The notes under the pieces were generated by a model. It was not told the origin of the DNA and did no database searches. It worked only from the letters and a program-made list of their open reading frames with translations. This document shows, piece by piece, positions 29,213 to 38,432 of a stretch of DNA of 64,000 nt. Origin of the DNA: RPQJ01 sp963746325 (GTDB lineage: Bacteria > Pseudomonadota > Gammaproteobacteria > Steroidobacterales > Steroidobacteraceae); assembly GCA_963746325.1 (NCBI GenBank), contig CAVVBC010000005.1, positions 682,001-746,000 of the forward strand. Reading direction: 5' to 3'. Each line of letters opens with the position of its first letter. Position 1 is the first letter of the stretch. Position numbers and translations under genes: made by a program.

Positions 29213-30382
29213 CTACGCGAGCGACGCCTTGCTCATGGCGCGCAGGCGCCGGCGCTGCAGCCGCATGCCCTGCTCGATCTGCTTGAGCTGCAGGCGGAAG
29301 TTGGTTTCTTCCCAGCGCTGCAGCAGGCGCTGCTTGCGGTCGGCCACCCATTGCTCGCGGACCTTGGACCACTCGTCGACTGAAGCGCGGAACGCTGCAT
29401 ATTCCTCGGCCACGCGGGCCTTGAGGCGTTCGACGTGTTCGTCACCCTGTCGGCTGCGCCGCCGCGCCAGCGCCTGCTCGACGCGCTTGAACTGCATGGC
29501 GATCTGCGCCCGCTGGATCGAGAGATCGGGCACTCGCTTCAGGTTCTGGGCGAGGCCCACGTACGACAAAGCGGCGATCAGCCACTTGGTCGGATCGTAG
29601 TGCCACCACCTCACGCCGTTGCGGTAGTCGTTCTGGAAGATGTGATGGAAGTTGTGATAGCCCTCGCCGTAGGTGAGGAACGCCATCACTGGGTTGTCAC
29701 GCGCCGAGTTTTCATCCGTGTACGGCTGGGTGCCCCACATGTGGGCCAGCGAATTGATGAACCACGTGAAGTGGTGGTTGACGACGAGCCGCAGGATGCC
29801 GGCCAGCAGGAACACGCCCCAGACGTCGCCCACGGCCCAGCCGGCGAGCAACGGCACGGCGACGTTCATGAAAATGGTGAGCGGCACGTAGAAGCGGTGC
29901 TGGAATCGCACGATCGGGTCGCGTTCGAGATCGCGCGCGTTCGAGAAGTCGTTCACTCCACTCGGGTAGTCGCGCAGGATCCAGCCCATGTGCGAAAACC
30001 AGAAACCACGGCTGGCGCTGTACGGGTCCTTGTCCCAGTCGTCGACGAACCGGTGATGGGTGCGGTGCTGCGAGCCCCAGACCAGGATGCTGTTCTGCAA
30101 GGCCATGGTGCCGAACAGCATCAGCACGGTGCGCACCGACCAGTGCGCGCTGTAGGTGCGGTGCGACCACAGCCGGTGGTAGCCCGCGGTAATCGCCAGG
30201 CCGCAGGCCCACAAAGAGACGAGCGCCAGCACCCAGGCCGCGAGACTGAAGCCATGCGTGAAGCCGTACCAGGGCACCACCGTGATGGCCGCCAATGGCA
30301 GCGCCGTGAACAGGATCGTGGTGACCCAGTTGATTGGCGCGTGTTCGACGGGGCGCGCGACGGTGTCGGTATCGTTGTGCAT
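29213..30382 (-). CDS. Membrane acyl-CoA/acyl-lipid delta-9-type desaturase with coiled-coil tail
   Basis: A 389-residue di-iron desaturase that inserts a double bond into fatty acyl chains. The three His boxes are HRLWSH (residues 69-74), HRTHHRFVDDW (106 on) and GYHNFHHIFQNDY, with four predicted membrane helices. After about residue 280 there is an unusual charged, Arg/Glu/Gln-rich tail of about 100 residues that should form a coiled coil (ARRRSRQGDEHVERLKARVA ...). I chose ATG 30382 because the frame upstream is not family-like. Confidence 0.93.
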   Translation of the reverse strand: MHNDTDTVARPVEHAPINWVTTILFTALPLAAITVVPWYGFTHGFSLAAWVLALVSLWACGLAITAGYHRLWSHRTYSAHWSVRTVLMLFGTMALQNSILVWGSQHRTHHRFVDDWDKDPYSASRGFWFSHMGWILRDYPSGVNDFSNARDLERDPIVRFQHRFYVPLTIFMNVAVPLLAGWAVGDVWGVFLLAGILRLVVNHHFTWFINSLAHMWGTQPYTDENSARDNPVMAFLTYGEGYHNFHHIFQNDYRNGVRWWHYDPTKWLIAALSYVGLAQNLKRVPDLSIQRAQIAMQFKRVEQALARRRSRQGDEHVERLKARVAEEYAAFRASVDEWSKVREQWVADRKQRLLQRWEETNFRLQLKQIEQGMRLQRRRLRAMSKASLA

Positions 30383-30665
30383 CAGGGGATTCCGCTCGGC
30401 CTCGGTGGTTTCGGGCAGTGGTCGATCAGTGTAGCGGCGACCCCCGGTCACCGCATAGGTAGTTTTGCTCAAGTAACTGATCCATAAGCGTTCTTTGCAT
30501 TGCGCCGCAGCACGAAATCGGTGCGCTGCCGTGTCCCTGCAGGCCCGCACGATGCGCCATTGGCCGCTTCCGCTGTCGACTGTTGCGGTAGAACGTCGGT
30601 TCGGTCAACGATTCGCCCGTTGGCCCGTTGATCCTCATTCAAAGACTCCACCTCCGGAGACCGCC

Positions 30666-31667
30666 ATGGAACGAGTCGCCCTTCGCGCCTGCCTGCTCGC
30701 CCTGCTCGGGGTGCTTGCCGCCGCGCTACCTGCCGCAGCCGACGCGGACTCGAAATCGCGCGCTCCAGTGCAACAGCCAGCCCTCAAGCAGGCGCCTGCG
30801 CCGCAATATCGCTCTGCCCAGGGCGACTGCGTACGCGAGGCCAACCGGCGCGGATTCACGGTCTTGGACACCAGTAACTTCCAGCAGTTCAAGGAGGGTT
30901 GGTCGATCGACCTGCGTGTGCGCAACCAGCGCGGCCAGGTATCGAACGGCTCGTGCTTCGTCGAGACTCGCTCCGGCGACGTCAACCTGTACGGTTTCGG
31001 CTGGGGTTACGACGACGACGGCGACGACTACATGCAGTTCAACTGCGCGTCGGTAGAGAAGAAATACCGCGAATGCCAGCTGCCCGTGCGGGGCCGCGCG
31101 GTGCTGGTCAAGCGGCTCTCGGACTCGGCCTGCATTGAAGGCAGCAGTTGGGGCCAGCGCAGCGACCGTGTGTGGGTCAGCCAGGGGTGTCGCGCCAAGT
31201 TCGAGGTGCGTCGTGGCGGCGGCAGTGGCGGAGGCGGTGGCAGTGGCGGGTCCAACGTCGTCGACTGCAATTCGGATGGTGGCCGCTATCGTGAATGCAC
31301 GATCGGTTCCGGCTACTTCGGCCGGCTGCTGCGCGACAACAGCAATGGCCGCTGCCGGCAGAACTCCACCTGGGGTACCCGCAATGGCGTGATCTGGGTC
31401 ACCCAGGGTTGCCGCGGCCGCTTCGAGCGGGTTCGCGGCAACAGCGGCGGATCCGGTGGCTCCAACGGCTCGACCGCGGCTCAGGCAGAGCGGGCCTGCG
31501 TGCAGGAAGTGCAGCGTCGCGGCGGGCGCGTCCTGCAGCAGTGGCCGGCCGTGCCGCACGACCGGGGCTACAAGATGGAACTGCAGGTGCGCGCACAATC
31601 AGGCGAACAGCGCCGGATTACCTGCAAATACGATCGGCACCAGCAGGTGCGCCTGGATCCGCTGTAA
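30666..31667 (+). CDS. Exported DUF3011-repeat protein
   Basis: A 333-residue secreted protein. A signal peptide (ACLLALLGVLAAALPAAADA) precedes a first region (residues 45-120) and two DUF3011 repeats with conserved Cys pairs and SWGQRSDRVWVSQGCRAKF / TWGTRNGVIWVTQGCRGRF motifs, joined by Gly/Ser linkers (GGGSGGGGGSGGS). The last 60 residues repeat the N-terminal region (CVQEVQRRGGRVLQQW resembles CVREANRRGFTVLDTS). Function of DUF3011 is unknown; lectin-like surface binding is only a guess. GGAG lies about 8 bases before ATG 30666. Confidence 0.82.
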   Translation: MERVALRACLLALLGVLAAALPAAADADSKSRAPVQQPALKQAPAPQYRSAQGDCVREANRRGFTVLDTSNFQQFKEGWSIDLRVRNQRGQVSNGSCFVETRSGDVNLYGFGWGYDDDGDDYMQFNCASVEKKYRECQLPVRGRAVLVKRLSDSACIEGSSWGQRSDRVWVSQGCRAKFEVRRGGGSGGGGGSGGSNVVDCNSDGGRYRECTIGSGYFGRLLRDNSNGRCRQNSTWGTRNGVIWVTQGCRGRFERVRGNSGGSGGSNGSTAAQAERACVQEVQRRGGRVLQQWPAVPHDRGYKMELQVRAQSGEQRRITCKYDRHQQVRLDPL

Positions 31668-31682
31668 GGAAGCCGGGTACGC

Positions 31683-32126
31683 TCAGCCGCCGCAAAGCTC
31701 CAGCAGTCGCGGCCAGGCGGCGTTGGTGGCGGTCTCGGTATCCGGCGACAGCCCGGCACCGAGTTCGAAGCTGTGTGCCCGCACGCCGAACAGCAGCGCC
31801 GTCGGCGGCTCACTGCCCGTGATGCGCCGGTAGGTTTCGAGCACCTGCGCCGGATGGAGCGCATGGCTCGTATGCGCGAAGCCGGCGTCCGCGACGACGG
31901 TGCGCTCGACATAGGGTGCCTCGGCGTCGACGCAGGCATCGACGAAGATCACGCGCTCCCGCGCCTGCAGGTCGAGCGCGTGCTCGACCTGCAGCTGGAA
32001 CTCGACCAACACCTCGACGCCTGGCAGGTTCGCAGCCAGCAGCCGATCCGCGAGCAACGGCCCCACGGCATCGTCACCGCAGCTCGGGTTGCCGACGGCC
32101 AGGACCAGCGTCGGTGCGACCGTCAT
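31683..32126 (-). CDS. hoxW: Hydrogenase maturation protease (HoxW/HyaD family)
   Basis: A 147-residue M52-type endopeptidase that removes the C-terminal extension of the hydrogenase large subunit after nickel insertion. The family start VLAVGNPSCGDDAVGPLLAD is present, along with the Asp of VDAC and the SHALHP segment. It is the last gene of the hox operon and overlaps hoxH by four bases. Its presence agrees with the cleavable tail on HoxH. Confidence 0.92.
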   Translation of the reverse strand: MTVAPTLVLAVGNPSCGDDAVGPLLADRLLAANLPGVEVLVEFQLQVEHALDLQARERVIFVDACVDAEAPYVERTVVADAGFAHTSHALHPAQVLETYRRITGSEPPTALLFGVRAHSFELGAGLSPDTETATNAAWPRLLELCGG

Positions 32127-33586
32127 CCGCGCCTTCTGCTGTCGGCCACGGTGCCGTCGACTTCGAGCAGCTCAACTGCCAGCGGCATCTTGCCGACGGC
32201 ATGCGTCGCGCACGACAGGCACGGGTCGAACGCCCGCACGGCCACTTCGATGTGGTTGAGCAATCCCTCGGTCAGGGTGCGGCCGTCGAGGTAACGGCGC
32301 GCGACTTCGCGGATCGCCACGTTCATCGCCTGGTTGTTATGCGTCGTCGAGACGATCAGGTTCGCGCGCACCACCTGGTCCTGCTCGTCGACGCGGTAGT
32401 GGTGGATCAGCGTGCCACGCGGCGCCTCGATCACGCCCACGCCGCGCGGCTGCCGCTCGCCTTTCGCCATCAGGTCGGTGCCCTGCAGGTCGGGGTCGTG
32501 CAACAGGTCGCGAATGGACTCTGCGGCATGCAGCATCTCGATCATGCGCGCCCAGTGGAAGCCGAGCGTCGACCTGGCGGCACGACCCTGGTCAAAGGCC
32601 ATGAACTCGCGACGCTCGAGCTCCGCGAGCGGCGTCGGGATGAAATCGCACTGCGTGACCCGGGTCAGCGGTCCGACGCGATACCAGCCCTCCTCCGCTC
32701 CAAGCTCCTTGAAGTAAGGAAACTTCATGTACGACCAGGCCTTCACGTCCTCGGTGATGCGCTCCCAGTAGCGGCTGTAGGGCGCATGGTCGAACAGGTC
32801 GTGGCCTGCGGCATCACGGGCGCGCAGGCCGCCGTCGTACAGGTCCATGGCGCCGTCGGAGCGCACCAGGCCCAGCGTGCTGGTCGCAAAGGTCGCGAAC
32901 GCACGATAGAGACCCAGGTTCTGCTCGAACAGCCGGCGCACGATCTGCACCGAATCACGACTCCACGCGATCGTCTGCTCGACGTCGGCCAGCAGCTCGT
33001 CGCGCTCGGCGAGGCTCAGGTTCTTGTTGACGCCCCCGGGCACCGAGCCCGTGCCGTGGATGCGCTTGCCGGCGGTGTGACGGATCACTTCCTGGCCGAA
33101 CCTGCGCAGCAGCACGCCCTGCCGCGCGATCTCCGGGAACGCCTCTGCCACCCCGACGATATTGCGGCGGGCGGCGTCGGAGTCGAAACCGAACAGCAGG
33201 TCGGGCGACGACAGGTGGAAGAAATGCAATGCGTGCGACTGCAGGATCTGGCCGTAGTGCATCAGCCGCCGCATCTTCTCGGCGGTCGGCGTGACCACCG
33301 CGCCCAGCACCTGGTCGAGCGCCTTGCACGCCGCCAGGTTGTGACTGACCGGGCAGATGCCGCACAGGCGTTGCACCATCACCGGCACTTCCCAGTACGG
33401 GCGGCCCTGGATGAATTTCTCGAAGGCGCGAAACTCGACGATGTGCAGCCGCGCCTGCTCGACGTGGCCTTGCTCGTCGAGCAGCAGCGTCACCTTGCCG
33501 TGGCCTTCCACGCGCGACAGCGGCTCGATGACGATGCGCCGGAGCTTCTCGGGATGGGCGGCATTTTCCAGCGAGGGTTGGTTCAT
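32123..33586 (-). CDS. hoxH: NAD-reducing [NiFe] hydrogenase large subunit HoxH
   Basis: A 487-residue catalytic subunit. The N-terminal nickel-binding motif RLCGICPVSH gives Cys75 and Cys78, and the C-terminal DPCLSCATH gives Cys456, Cys459 and His462, followed by a tail of about 24 residues that HoxW should remove. The start motif IEPLSRVEGHGKV is typical of group 3d enzymes. It oxidises or evolves H2 with HoxY and passes electrons to HoxFU. I chose ATG 33586 because the frame upstream overlaps hoxY and is not conserved. Confidence 0.96.
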   Translation of the reverse strand: MNQPSLENAAHPEKLRRIVIEPLSRVEGHGKVTLLLDEQGHVEQARLHIVEFRAFEKFIQGRPYWEVPVMVQRLCGICPVSHNLAACKALDQVLGAVVTPTAEKMRRLMHYGQILQSHALHFFHLSSPDLLFGFDSDAARRNIVGVAEAFPEIARQGVLLRRFGQEVIRHTAGKRIHGTGSVPGGVNKNLSLAERDELLADVEQTIAWSRDSVQIVRRLFEQNLGLYRAFATFATSTLGLVRSDGAMDLYDGGLRARDAAGHDLFDHAPYSRYWERITEDVKAWSYMKFPYFKELGAEEGWYRVGPLTRVTQCDFIPTPLAELERREFMAFDQGRAARSTLGFHWARMIEMLHAAESIRDLLHDPDLQGTDLMAKGERQPRGVGVIEAPRGTLIHHYRVDEQDQVVRANLIVSTTHNNQAMNVAIREVARRYLDGRTLTEGLLNHIEVAVRAFDPCLSCATHAVGKMPLAVELLEVDGTVADSRRRG

Positions 33587-33593
33587 GGGGCGC

Positions 33594-34145
33594 TCAGTCG
33601 TAGCGGATGAGGGACGGGCCGAGTCGCGGCGTACGCCCATCGATGAGGTCGGTGAGGACTTTCCAGATCGCGTCCGCCGACGGCGGACAACCGGGGATGA
33701 AGTAATCCACTTTCACGACCTCGTGCAGCGGATGCACCTTGTCGAGCGGCAGCGGCAGTTCGGGATCGTTCGGAATCATGCCGCGGCCGATGCCCGGTTC
33801 GGTCAGGTAGATTTCCTGCAGGCACTGCCCGAGGTCGAGGTGGTTGCGTTGCGCCGGCAGGCCGCCGTTCAGCGCGCACGCGCCCACCGCGATCAGGATC
33901 TTGCAGTTGGCCCGGAACTCGCGCAGGACGTGTACGTTCTCCGCGTTGCAGATGCCGCCCTCGATGAAGCCGATGTCGCAGGGCCCACACTGCTTGATGT
34001 CGGTGAACGGCGAGCGATCGAACTCGACGCGCTCGAGCAGCGGGAACAGGCGCTCGTCGATGTCGAGCAGCGACATGTGGCAGCCGAAGCAACCGGCGAG
34101 CGACGTGGTCGCGATTTTCAGCTTGCGGCGGGTGACGTCGGTCAT
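33594..34145 (-). CDS. hoxY: [NiFe] hydrogenase small subunit HoxY
   Basis: A 183-residue small subunit carrying the proximal [4Fe-4S] cluster: Cys19 and Cys22 in LAGCFGCHMS, later cysteines in VGACALNGGLPAQ and IPGCPPSADAIW. It is of the short type found in group 3 hydrogenases, with no Tat signal, so the enzyme is cytoplasmic. ATG 34145 overlaps the hoxU stop (ATGA). Confidence 0.95.
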   Translation of the reverse strand: MTDVTRRKLKIATTSLAGCFGCHMSLLDIDERLFPLLERVEFDRSPFTDIKQCGPCDIGFIEGGICNAENVHVLREFRANCKILIAVGACALNGGLPAQRNHLDLGQCLQEIYLTEPGIGRGMIPNDPELPLPLDKVHPLHEVVKVDYFIPGCPPSADAIWKVLTDLIDGRTPRLGPSLIRYD

Positions 34146-34873
34146 GGCGTCCGCCCAGGCACGCGTGGCGCGTACTCGGCCGCGACGGTGCTGATCGGGG
34201 TGTCGTCGAAGCGACGCTCCCCGATCGGCACGGCGAAGCCGACGCGCTTGCGCAGGATCGCGCCCACCGGGCAGACGTCCATCGCCTTGTCGGACGCGCA
34301 CACCGCGCTGTCGCGCAGCAGTCCGGAAACCGAGTTCACGACGAGGTGCTTTGACATGCCGCGACCCGCGAGTGCGAACACGTTCTTGCCGTCAACTTCG
34401 GCCGAGGCACGCACGCACAGCTCGCACAGGATGCAGCGGTTGAAGTCGAGCAGGATCTGCGGGTGCGATGCATCCACGGGACGGTCGGGGTAGAAATGAT
34501 CGAAGCGCGGCGAAGTCATGCCGAGGTCGTAGGCGATGGCCTGCAGCTTGCAGTTGCCGCTTTTCTCGCACGACGGGCAGAAATGGTTGCCCTCCACGAA
34601 CAGGAGCTGCACCAGCATCCGTCGCTCGTCGTTGAGCTCGCGGGTCTCGCTGGAGACTTCCATGCCGGCGCGCGCCGGCGTCGTGCACGAGGTCGCGGAA
34701 TGACCGTTGAGCTTGACGGTGCAAAGCTTGCAACTGCCGTGCGGCCGGAACTCCGGGTGATAGCACAGGTGCGGAATGTGCCTGCCAGCGGCGAGCGCCG
34801 CCTGCAGGATGGTCTGTCCGGGCTCGAACGGGACGTCCGCGCCGTCGAGCTTGAACGTGGCCGGTGCGTTCAC
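34142..34873 (-). CDS. hoxU: Hydrogenase diaphorase iron-sulfur subunit HoxU
   Basis: A 243-residue NuoG-like electron-transfer subunit. It has an N-terminal [2Fe-2S] domain (LCYHPEFRPHGSCKLCTVKL ... SCTTP), a His/Cys-ligated cluster region (GNHFCPSCEKSGNC) and a [4Fe-4S] motif (CILCELC with distal CPVGA). It links HoxF to HoxYH. The start overlaps the hoxF stop by four bases. Confidence 0.95.
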   Translation of the reverse strand: MNAPATFKLDGADVPFEPGQTILQAALAAGRHIPHLCYHPEFRPHGSCKLCTVKLNGHSATSCTTPARAGMEVSSETRELNDERRMLVQLLFVEGNHFCPSCEKSGNCKLQAIAYDLGMTSPRFDHFYPDRPVDASHPQILLDFNRCILCELCVRASAEVDGKNVFALAGRGMSKHLVVNSVSGLLRDSAVCASDKAMDVCPVGAILRKRVGFAVPIGERRFDDTPISTVAAEYAPRVPGRTP

Positions 34874-36726
34874 GCGTGGTCTCCGAGGTGTGCGCCGGGA
34901 TCGTCACGGCCTGTCATCTGCCGCGCGCGGGCGAGCGCGCCGTCCAGGTCGAAGGCAGGTTCGACGCCATGCGCGAGCAGGCGGCGCTCGTACGCGGGCC
35001 GGAACCGTTGCAGCGTGTGCGCGATGGGACGCCCGGCCGATTCACCCAGTCCGCAATGGCTGGCGCTGTGCAGCAGGCGCTGCAGCTCTGCCATCGCCTG
35101 CAGGTCGTGCTCCGAGCCCTTGCCCTCGCTGATGCGATCCATGATGCGCGCGAGCAGCGACGTGCCCACGCGGCAAGGCGTGCAGAAGCCGCAGCTTTCG
35201 CCGGCGAAAAAATGCGCGAAGTGGCGCGCGACCTCGAACATGTCGCGGCCTTCGTCGAAGACGATGAAGGCGCCGCCGGTCTCGAGGTCTTCGAACGCGA
35301 TGCGGCGGTGAAACTCGTCCTGGTCCAGGCAGGTGCCCGATGGACCGCCGCACTGCACGGCGATCGTGCGCTGCGCACCGCAGTCGGTGAGAACCTGCCG
35401 CACGGTCACGCCGAACGGGTACTCGTACACGCCCGGTCGCTCGCAGTCACCGGACACCGAGATCAGCTTGGTACCCGACGACTTCGGCGTGCCCACGCTG
35501 CGGAACCAGTCGGCGCCGTGCAGCACGATCAGGGCGGCAGCGCAGTACGTCTCGACGTTGTTCACGATCGTCGGCAGGCCAAGGTAGCCCTTCTCGGCGA
35601 GGCGCGGCGGGCGGTTGCGGGGAATTCCGCGCTTGCCTTCCAGTGACTCGACCAGCGCTGAGGCTTCACCGCAAACGTACGAGCCTGCGCCGACGTGGAT
35701 CTCGATGTCGAAGTCGAAGCCCGCGCGGCCACCGATCGACGTTCCCAGCAATCCCTGCTCGCGCCGGCGCGCCAGCACGCCGCGCAGCGCTTCGAGCAGG
35801 TAGCGGTATTCGCCACGCAGGTAGATGAACCCGAGCGCGGCGCCGATGCCGAGCGCAGCGACGGTCATGCCTTCGCAGATCAGGTCCGCCTGCGAAGTGA
35901 GCAGCTCCCGGTCCTTGAACGTGCCGGGCTCGCCTTCGTCAGCATTGCAGACGACGACGCGAGGCTGCGCCGCCATCCGGCTGCAGCTTTCCCACTTGAC
36001 GCCGGTGGTGAAGCCGGCGCCGCCGCGCCCCAGCAGGTTGGCACGCTTGATTTCATCGAGCACCGGCTGTGCCACGTTGCCGCCGGCATCGGCGCGCGCG
36101 AAGGCCGCGCGCAACGCAGCGCCGGGCTGCAGTGAAGCGGACAGCAGCGGCCCGCGTTTGCGCACGGTCGACTGCACGGTGAAAAGATCGGCCGGCCACT
36201 CATCGAGCGGCCGGCGCGCGAGGATCAGGCCGCACATCGTGTCGATGCGGTGGGCATCGAGACGCGGCACGGGCCGCCCGTTCACCAGCAGCGACGGCCC
36301 CTGGTCCGGAAGCCCAAGAAACGAAGCGTGACCTACGCTGACCAGCCCGTCCTGCGTGACCTTGCCGGGTTCGGCCCACAGCCGCTGGCACATCCGCTGC
36401 ATGAGTTCGGCGCTGCCCTGCATGCGGTCAGTCACGTCGTCCGAGAACAGCACGCGGTAGACGCCGGTGGGCTCCAGCGACAGGAAATCATAGAAGGCCG
36501 CGACGCCGCGCACTTGCGACAACGGCAGGCCCAGTCGCTGCGCGACGCGTTCGAGCGCGCTCGCGGGGAGATAGTTGCAGTGTTCCTGCAGCTCGCGCAG
36601 CACCTGCAGGAGGCGCGTGGGCTGGTTACCCCAATGCGCGATCGCGGCGTCGACGACGTGGTCGATGCCGGAAGGTTCGGTCTGCGGAGGATTCACTTTC
36701 TGCGCGATGCTCGCTGCGAAGGACAC
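34870..36726 (-). CDS. hoxF: NAD-linked diaphorase flavoprotein HoxF with fused HoxE-like N-terminus
   Basis: A subunit of about 618 residues that exchanges electrons with NAD. The N-terminal HoxE/NuoE-like domain (about 130 residues; LQVLRELQEHCNYLPASALE) lacks the [2Fe-2S] cysteines (FSDDVTDRMQG where ligands should be), as in the Cupriavidus soluble hydrogenase. The NuoF-like part has FMN and NAD motifs (GRGGAGFTTGVKW, CNADEGEPGTFKDR, GAGSYVCGEASALVESLEG) and a [4Fe-4S] motif (ESCGFCTPCRVGT). The start is uncertain: GTG 36726 has a weak AGG upstream; TTG 36789 and GTG 36696 are alternatives. First gene of hoxFUYHW; no hyp genes are in the window. Confidence 0.93.
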   Translation of the reverse strand: MSFAASIAQKVNPPQTEPSGIDHVVDAAIAHWGNQPTRLLQVLRELQEHCNYLPASALERVAQRLGLPLSQVRGVAAFYDFLSLEPTGVYRVLFSDDVTDRMQGSAELMQRMCQRLWAEPGKVTQDGLVSVGHASFLGLPDQGPSLLVNGRPVPRLDAHRIDTMCGLILARRPLDEWPADLFTVQSTVRKRGPLLSASLQPGAALRAAFARADAGGNVAQPVLDEIKRANLLGRGGAGFTTGVKWESCSRMAAQPRVVVCNADEGEPGTFKDRELLTSQADLICEGMTVAALGIGAALGFIYLRGEYRYLLEALRGVLARRREQGLLGTSIGGRAGFDFDIEIHVGAGSYVCGEASALVESLEGKRGIPRNRPPRLAEKGYLGLPTIVNNVETYCAAALIVLHGADWFRSVGTPKSSGTKLISVSGDCERPGVYEYPFGVTVRQVLTDCGAQRTIAVQCGGPSGTCLDQDEFHRRIAFEDLETGGAFIVFDEGRDMFEVARHFAHFFAGESCGFCTPCRVGTSLLARIMDRISEGKGSEHDLQAMAELQRLLHSASHCGLGESAGRPIAHTLQRFRPAYERRLLAHGVEPAFDLDGALARARQMTGRDDPGAHLGDHA

Positions 36727-36834
36727 GACTAGGCTGCCTGTCCGCGCCAGGTGCAACAATCGCGGAAAACCCGTTGCGGATCGCGTCAATGCGCGATCAG
36801 GGCGTGGCGTTCGTGCTCGATTGCGTGCTGCGCT

Positions 36835-37416
36835 TCAATGCCCGCCTTGCACGAACAGCCCATGCGCTTGCAGGGCCAGCGCCAGCTCTTCTTCGATGCG
36901 CACCGCTTCGGTGCGCGACATCCCCTGCAGGTGCAACGTCGGACCCGCGAGCACTTCGAGCCCGCGGCGCAGGACGCTGCCCGCCGCGCGGATCCCCGCC
37001 TTGTGCTGCTCGAACCGCTGTTCTGGAGTATGGCGGGTCATGCCCACGTAAACGCCGTAAGGCTCGGCGCGGCTGTCGCTGTAATCGAGCAGGACGAGAT
37101 AAATGTTGGAGCGACCGCGTCGGCGCGGAATGAAGCGTGCAGTGACTTCGTATGCAAGTGGCAGCCATTGCACGTGGCGCATGGGCAACCAGTCGGGCAC
37201 CGTGGGCGCCGCGGCGGCCCAGAGCTGCTCCAGCGCACGCTCGATGTTGATGCCCAGTTCACCGCGCAACCACAGCTCGTGAATCGCCTGCGCGCCCGCC
37301 AGCCCCTCGCGCGCCGCGAGCGCGTCGGCGAAGGCCCGCCACAGGGCCGCGGTCGCAGCCCCACTGCGGATGGGTCCCGGGGCGGGCACGGCAGCTTTGG
37401 GGGGAGACCGGCGCAT
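36835..37416 (-). CDS. GIY-YIG-like nuclease-domain protein
   Basis: A 193-residue protein. The C-terminal half holds NIYLVLLDYSD then YGVYVGMTRHTPEQRFEQHK, the two-strand GIY-YIG core in variant form (YLV and VYVG), with Arg and His in the expected helix and a conserved Glu further on (RIEEELALALQ). The N-terminal 80 residues are helical and unrecognised. It lies upstream of hoxF on the same strand, but its role there is unclear. A good promoter with a six-base spacing to the ATG is annotated separately. Other GIY-YIG relatives are possible. Confidence 0.7.
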   Translation of the reverse strand: MRRSPPKAAVPAPGPIRSGAATAALWRAFADALAAREGLAGAQAIHELWLRGELGINIERALEQLWAAAAPTVPDWLPMRHVQWLPLAYEVTARFIPRRRGRSNIYLVLLDYSDSRAEPYGVYVGMTRHTPEQRFEQHKAGIRAAGSVLRRGLEVLAGPTLHLQGMSRTEAVRIEEELALALQAHGLFVQGGH

Positions 37417-37422
37417 GCGGGA

Positions 37423-37452
37423 ATGCTACGGTTTGCGCCCGCCGCTTGTCAG
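37423..37452 (-). promoter_or_regulatory. Sigma-70 promoter of the GIY-YIG-like gene (leaderless layout)
   Basis: On the minus strand CTGACA (37447-37452), 18 bases, then TAGCAT (37423-37428). The -10 box ends six bases before ATG 37416, so the mRNA should begin at or beside the start codon. Confidence 0.55.
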
Positions 37453-37462
37453 TGAGCTGTCG

Positions 37463-38422
37463 ATGCGAGCCGTTTTTCTCGATTACGGGACCGTCAGTTG
37501 CAATGACGACCTCGACCCGTCCAGCCTGCAGCGGGCGGTGCCCGGCATCCAGTTGCGCGACAACACGGCGCAGGCCGCAGTGCCCGCGGCGATCGCCGGC
37601 GCGGCCGTCGTCGCGCTGAACAAACTCCGCCTCACGCGCGAGACGATCGACGGCGCGCCGGACCTGAAGCTCATCGTGCTGGCCGCGACCGGCACCAACA
37701 ATGTCGACCTGGAGGCGGCGCGCGCGCGCGGGATCGGCGTCTGCAACCTGCACGATTACTGCACGGCCTCCGTGGTGCAGCACGTGCTCGGCACGCTGCT
37801 GCTGCTGACGCAGCGCCTGCGCGAATACGACGCGCTGGTCCGCTCCGGCGCATGGTCGCGCGGCGATCAGTTCTGCCTGCTCGATTACCCGATCCGCGAA
37901 CTGACCGGGCGCCGGCTCGGCATCGTGGGCCACGGCGTGCTCGGTAAGGCCGTCGCGCGCGCAGCACGCCTCGCTCTTGGCATGGAAGTGCTGGTGGCCA
38001 ACCGTCCGGGCGGCGAGCGCCAACCCGGTCGCCATGACCTCGAGGCGCTGTTACCGCAGGTCGACGTGTTGAGCCTGCACTGTCCGCTGACGCCGGCCAC
38101 GCAGGGGATGATCGGGGCACCGCAACTCGCCCGCATGCAGCGCGACGCACTGCTCATCAATACCGCCCGCGGCGCACTGGTGGACTCCCTCGCCCTGGCG
38201 GATGCACTGCGAGCGGGCATGATCGCGGGTGCGGCGATCGACGTGCTGCCGCAGGAGCCGCCCGTGCACGGTGATCCGCTGCTGGCCGGCGACATTCCCA
38301 ACCTGATCGTGACGCCGCACATCGCGTGGGCGGCGCGCGCTGCGCGCCAGCGCTGCCTGGACGAGATGGCCGCGAACATCGCCGACTTCCAGCGCGGCGG
38401 CCGCCGGGGCCGCGTCGTCTGA
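37463..38422 (+). CDS. D-2-hydroxyacid dehydrogenase (glycerate/hydroxypyruvate reductase-like)
   Basis: A 319-residue NAD(P)-dependent dehydrogenase. The Rossmann motif is GRRLGIVGHGVLGKAVARAA, the substrate Arg lies in NTARGALVDSLAL, the catalytic Glu in DVLPQEPPVHGDPLL and the catalytic His in VTPHIAWAARAAR. The early segment LAATGTNNVDLEAARARGI also fits the family. It reduces 2-oxoacids such as hydroxypyruvate or glyoxylate, or the reverse. ATG 37463 was chosen by alignment with the family start. Confidence 0.92.
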   Translation: MRAVFLDYGTVSCNDDLDPSSLQRAVPGIQLRDNTAQAAVPAAIAGAAVVALNKLRLTRETIDGAPDLKLIVLAATGTNNVDLEAARARGIGVCNLHDYCTASVVQHVLGTLLLLTQRLREYDALVRSGAWSRGDQFCLLDYPIRELTGRRLGIVGHGVLGKAVARAARLALGMEVLVANRPGGERQPGRHDLEALLPQVDVLSLHCPLTPATQGMIGAPQLARMQRDALLINTARGALVDSLALADALRAGMIAGAAIDVLPQEPPVHGDPLLAGDIPNLIVTPHIAWAARAARQRCLDEMAANIADFQRGGRRGRVV

Positions 38423-38432
38423 GTACCGCGAC

